The translations under genes and the position numbers were made by a program. A stretch of DNA of 37,962 nt from a virus, in IMG/VR virus record IMGVR_UViG_3300020446_000029, positions 1 through 37,962 of that record; one strand, given 5' to 3'. This document shows positions 36,267 through 37,962 of the stretch, piece after piece (positions within the stretch are counted from its first letter, which is position 1; every line of letters starts with the position of its first letter). The notes beneath the pieces were generated by a model. The model was not told where the DNA came from and ran no database searches. It worked only from the letters and a program-made list of their open reading frames with translations.

Positions 36267-36424
36267 TAGTCTTCCTCCACTGGTTCATAAGTAATTTCTT
36301 TTTGGATTTGCTGTCCTGTTACATATTGTTCAACAGCGTAGTCTTCAAGTCGGTCAAAGAGTTCTGATTCCGAGACGTTCCAGAAGACGACCTTACCTTT
36401 ACGTAGGATGTTATACCTTGTCAT
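36266..36424 (-). CDS. Conserved small phage protein (52 aa)
   Basis: A 52-residue frame beginning MTRYNILRKGKVVFWNVSES and containing ELFDRLEDYAVEQYVTG, with an acidic end (YEPVEED). The start is the ATG at 36422-36424; the stop TAA overlaps the start of the 48-residue gene (TAATG at 36264-36268). I recall similar small proteins in cyanophages where a beta strand pair is followed by a helix with xxLEDYAxExYxTG. The function is unknown. It lies 21 nt downstream of the glycosyltransferase gene and is probably on the same transcript. Confidence 0.75.
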   Translation of the reverse strand: MTRYNILRKGKVVFWNVSESELFDRLEDYAVEQYVTGQQIQKEITYEPVEED

Positions 36425-36445
36425 ATTTGGGAGTTTTATATCCAT

Positions 36446-37348
36446 TTATATGATTCTCGTTTTCTCGTGTCCAACTCGAATGCGTGGGTCACACCAGATT
36501 TCAAATCCTGCTTCCTTTGCATCAAGACAGAATGATACGTCCTCACCGCACATATCTTGAACTTCTCCTGATTCAAATACTTGCATCTTTGGAGCGAACC
36601 AAGGATAAGGCATTCCTTCATGCTCAAATACACCATTCTTAATCAGTAACCAACCAAAACCTGTATAGTCAACAGTAAAAGGTTTCTTTCTCTTACTGAT
36701 ACTTTCAATGGTTTCGTGATTCATGACTCCACCGTTTGTTCTGAAGTCATCTTCATCTAACCAGTGAGCAACGGATGTTGTCTTTCCATCTTCGGTGCAA
36801 TACCATCCTGCACAGATTTGACGTTCCTTTTCAGGATCGACAATTAATCTATATCCTGCAAGTTTTTGTGCATCACTTCCATCCTTATTCTTCATTACCT
36901 CTCCTGTCTTCTCATCCTTCAATGGTTCGTATACTTCTTCCTTTGTAACTGCCTGTTCTGGAATTGCATTCAGTATTAACTGATAGAACTTCTCTGTGTT
37001 GAATACAATATCTGAGTCAATCCAGAGCTGATAATCATATTTGAGTTTACCATCCCAAGGTAACTGATTCGGTCCTCGAAGGACATTTGCTCCAAGACAC
37101 TTACATCTGGCAAAGTTTACCATTGATGAATAATCTTGTGATATCTGTATTGCTGCTCCTGCCTGTACTAAATCAAATGCTAAAGTTACAAATGATTTTA
37201 GAAATTGGTATGAGACTCCTCGACCTGGTAAACAAAATACAATTGTTTTTCCTTTTACTAATCCTCTTGCAAGATTATAGTCCCATTCTGGTTTTGTCGG
37301 AGTTTTCTTCTGCGGTTTTTTTGCTTTGACTGTAAATCCTTTCGCCAT
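36446..37348 (-). CDS. GT-A type glycosyltransferase
   Basis: A 300-residue protein. After a basic N-terminus (KKPQKKTPTKP) comes a Rossmann-like segment (KGKTIVFCLPGRGVSYQFLK). A metal-binding D-x-D motif (DSD) is at residues 111-113 within YDYQLWIDSDIVF. The C-terminal part, GEDVSFCLDAKEAGFEIWCD, followed by PRIRVGH, is the acidic-pair and histidine pattern of GT-A enzymes of the GT2-like group. These use a nucleotide sugar and a divalent metal to transfer a sugar. Possible acceptors are phage DNA, virion proteins or host surface; the sequence does not say which. A sigma70-type promoter (37371-37399) lies just upstream. No Shine-Dalgarno sequence is obvious. It is the first gene of the run down to speD. 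Confidence 0.75.
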   Translation of the reverse strand: MAKGFTVKAKKPQKKTPTKPEWDYNLARGLVKGKTIVFCLPGRGVSYQFLKSFVTLAFDLVQAGAAIQISQDYSSMVNFARCKCLGANVLRGPNQLPWDGKLKYDYQLWIDSDIVFNTEKFYQLILNAIPEQAVTKEEVYEPLKDEKTGEVMKNKDGSDAQKLAGYRLIVDPEKERQICAGWYCTEDGKTTSVAHWLDEDDFRTNGGVMNHETIESISKRKKPFTVDYTGFGWLLIKNGVFEHEGMPYPWFAPKMQVFESGEVQDMCGEDVSFCLDAKEAGFEIWCDPRIRVGHEKTRII

Positions 37349-37370
37349 AATGTGTTGTAATTACATTCAT

Positions 37371-37399
37371 ATCATACATCAATTTATCTATAATGTCAA
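37371..37399 (-). promoter_or_regulatory. Sigma70-type promoter for the glycosyltransferase operon
   Basis: The minus strand has a consensus -35 TTGACA (37399-37394), a 17-nt spacer and a -10 TATGAT (37376-37371). The predicted transcription start, about 37364, is some 16 nt upstream of the ATG at 37346-37348. It differs from the late TATAAATA boxes, so host RNA polymerase could read it early in infection. Confidence 0.72.
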
Positions 37400-37569
37400 T
37401 ATGAATGCTCCATATATTTCTCTGTAGGGTTTTCACACATTACTTCAACATATGTAATCTCTTCTCTCCAGTATGAACGATATATTTTTTTCCATATTAC
37501 ATCAAATTCTTCTTCATTTAAATCCTTGAACAAACATTTATCATTTAGATAGATGTGATAACTTTTCAT
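37396..37569 (-). CDS. Conserved small phage protein (57 aa)
   Basis: I take the ATG at 37567-37569 (MKSYHIYLNDKCLFKDLNEE), giving 57 residues. Upstream extension in the same frame, to 37614, would overlap most of the preceding gene. The protein has FDVIWKKIYRSYWREEITYV and ends TEKYMEHSY. I recognise the pattern xYHIYLxDKCxFxxLxEEEF as a small family found in marine T4-like phages; its function is unknown. Its start overlaps the stop of the upstream AbrB-like gene (ATGA). Its stop overlaps the -35 box of the next promoter. Confidence 0.75.
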   Translation of the reverse strand: MKSYHIYLNDKCLFKDLNEEEFDVIWKKIYRSYWREEITYVEVMCENPTEKYMEHSY

Positions 37570-37736
37570 TCGCTTACCTCTTGGATGTGAATTCCTGTTG
37601 TGTCTACGTGCCAAACTAGTTCTGTATCTTCATACCAGTCAAATTCATTAATTACCCATTCAGGAATTGCGATTTGATATTGGTTTGTAATTGGATCGAT
37701 GGTGATGGGTACTTTAGAATCTTCGTACTTCTTCAT
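37566..37736 (-). CDS. AbrB/SpoVT-like small protein (56 aa)
   Basis: From the ATG at 37734-37736 the protein begins MKKYEDSKVPITIDPITNQY, then IAIPEWVINEFDWYEDTELV. The pattern (short strand, IPE, helix, xxWYEDTExxW, strand) resembles the swapped-hairpin AbrB/SpoVT fold of small DNA-binding proteins and antitoxins. DNA binding is inference; basic residues are few. A GTG start at 37752-37754 would add 6 residues. The shorter form is preferred because the predicted transcription start from the promoter at 37761-37789 falls at about 37754. No strong Shine-Dalgarno sequence precedes either start. Confidence 0.6.
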   Translation of the reverse strand: MKKYEDSKVPITIDPITNQYQIAIPEWVINEFDWYEDTELVWHVDTTGIHIQEVSE

Positions 37737-37760
37737 AAGGGATATGTTTTTCACTTTTCC

Positions 37761-37789
37761 AGTATATAGTACCTACGCACTTTAAGCAA
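37761..37789 (-). promoter_or_regulatory. Sigma70-like promoter for the AbrB-like gene
   Basis: The minus strand carries TTGCTT (37789-37784), a 17-nt spacer and TATACT (37766-37761). Spacing is optimal, and the boxes match consensus at four of six and five of six positions. It lies directly upstream of the AbrB-like gene. It partly overlaps one arm of an inverted repeat, so it may be regulated. Confidence 0.55.
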
Positions 37790-37850
37790 ATCCTGTGTGG
37801 GCATTTTTTGACACGAAAAAATTTCTGTACCCCCTGTGTAATTAAAGTGC
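37777..37850. repeat. 9-bp inverted repeat in the right-hand intergenic region
   Basis: The arms GCACTTTAA (37777-37785) and TTAAAGTGC (37842-37850) are perfect reverse complements separated by 56 bp. The left arm overlaps the -35 element and spacer of the promoter at 37761-37789. The arms could be paired operator sites. The region from 37755 to 37962 contains no coding frame I can support; it holds this repeat, the promoter and the GC-rich hairpin. Confidence 0.5.
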
Positions 37851-37908
37851 TTTTTATATTGAGAGGTCGGATTGGGTCGTTTATAGCTTAATGGTACCTT
37901 GCGATTTT

Positions 37909-37932
37909 ATATAAGGGGGGCAACCCGCCCCC
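37909..37932 (-). terminator. Possible GC-rich terminator hairpin
   Basis: The minus strand reads GGGGGC, loop GGGTT, GCCCCC (37932-37916), then CTTATAT. It is a 6-bp all-GC stem in very AT-rich DNA. The following tract is T/A-rich rather than a pure T run, so an intrinsic terminator for an upstream gene outside the window is possible but not certain. Confidence 0.4.
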
Positions 37933-37962
37933 GCACTGCTCCTCACGCACGAACAGGGGTTA

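Noticed and set aside
37569-37614. N-terminal extension of the 57-residue gene from 37614 (MARRHNRNSHPRGKR)
   Set aside because: It would overlap the upstream AbrB-like gene by almost 50 nt, while the internal ATG gives the usual ATGA coupling and the family-like MKSYHIYL start.
37875-37940. tRNA-like stretch with TAGCTTAATGGTA resembling a D-arm, followed by a GC-rich arm
   Set aside because: I could not form a 7-nt anticodon loop with a 5-bp stem, the supposed T-loop lacks TTC, and no acceptor stem pairs.

Overview
This window looks like part of the genome of a marine T4-like myovirus, either a cyanophage of Prochlorococcus or Synechococcus or a related pelagiphage. The DNA is AT-rich. Every gene I accept lies on the minus strand, and neighbours are packed tightly, often with TAATG or ATGA stop/start overlaps. 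The gene order follows the T4 virion module. Several small proteins resemble families I know from marine T4-like phages. No photosynthesis or other host-marker gene is present, so the exact host cannot be fixed. All family assignments are from recognition of the translations; no database search was run.

Transcription runs from right to left. Positions 37962 to about 34254 hold a likely early or accessory block: an AbrB-like small protein, a 57-residue protein, a GT-A glycosyltransferase with its own strong sigma70-type promoter, a 52-residue protein, a basic 48-residue protein, a GNAT-like protein, two unknown proteins and a SpeD (S-adenosylmethionine decarboxylase) homologue. The SpeD copy has lost the serine and histidine normally needed for its chemistry.

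Positions 34251 to 7219 hold the baseplate and fibre genes in T4 order: gp25, gp6, a giant 4433-residue protein in the gp7 position, gp8, a 2469-residue DUF4815 protein in the gp9/gp10 region, a 67-residue protein, a 76-residue protein, a 547-residue fibre-like protein and a 58-residue coiled-coil protein. Three T4-type late promoters (TATAAATA) precede gp25, gp8 and the 76-residue gene. Positions 7219 to 1 hold the neck and packaging genes gp13, gp14, gp15 and gp16, then three lysine-rich proteins of uncharacterised phage families, then the first codons of the terminase large subunit gp17.

The most notable signal is at 1389-1428. At the end of a 752-codon gene there is a classic A AAA AAG slippery heptamer in the correct phase, a 6-nt spacer and a perfect 11-bp hairpin that contains the stop codon. 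The -1 frame is open straight into the next gene, which has no convincing start of its own. This is a candidate programmed -1 ribosomal frameshift that would make a protein of about 1029 residues. Other points of interest are the degenerate SpeD, a YHYH-like domain inside the giant gp7-position protein, a Gly-Tyr repeat shared by four virion proteins (including an insertion in neck protein gp14), and an in-frame 24-bp tandem repeat.
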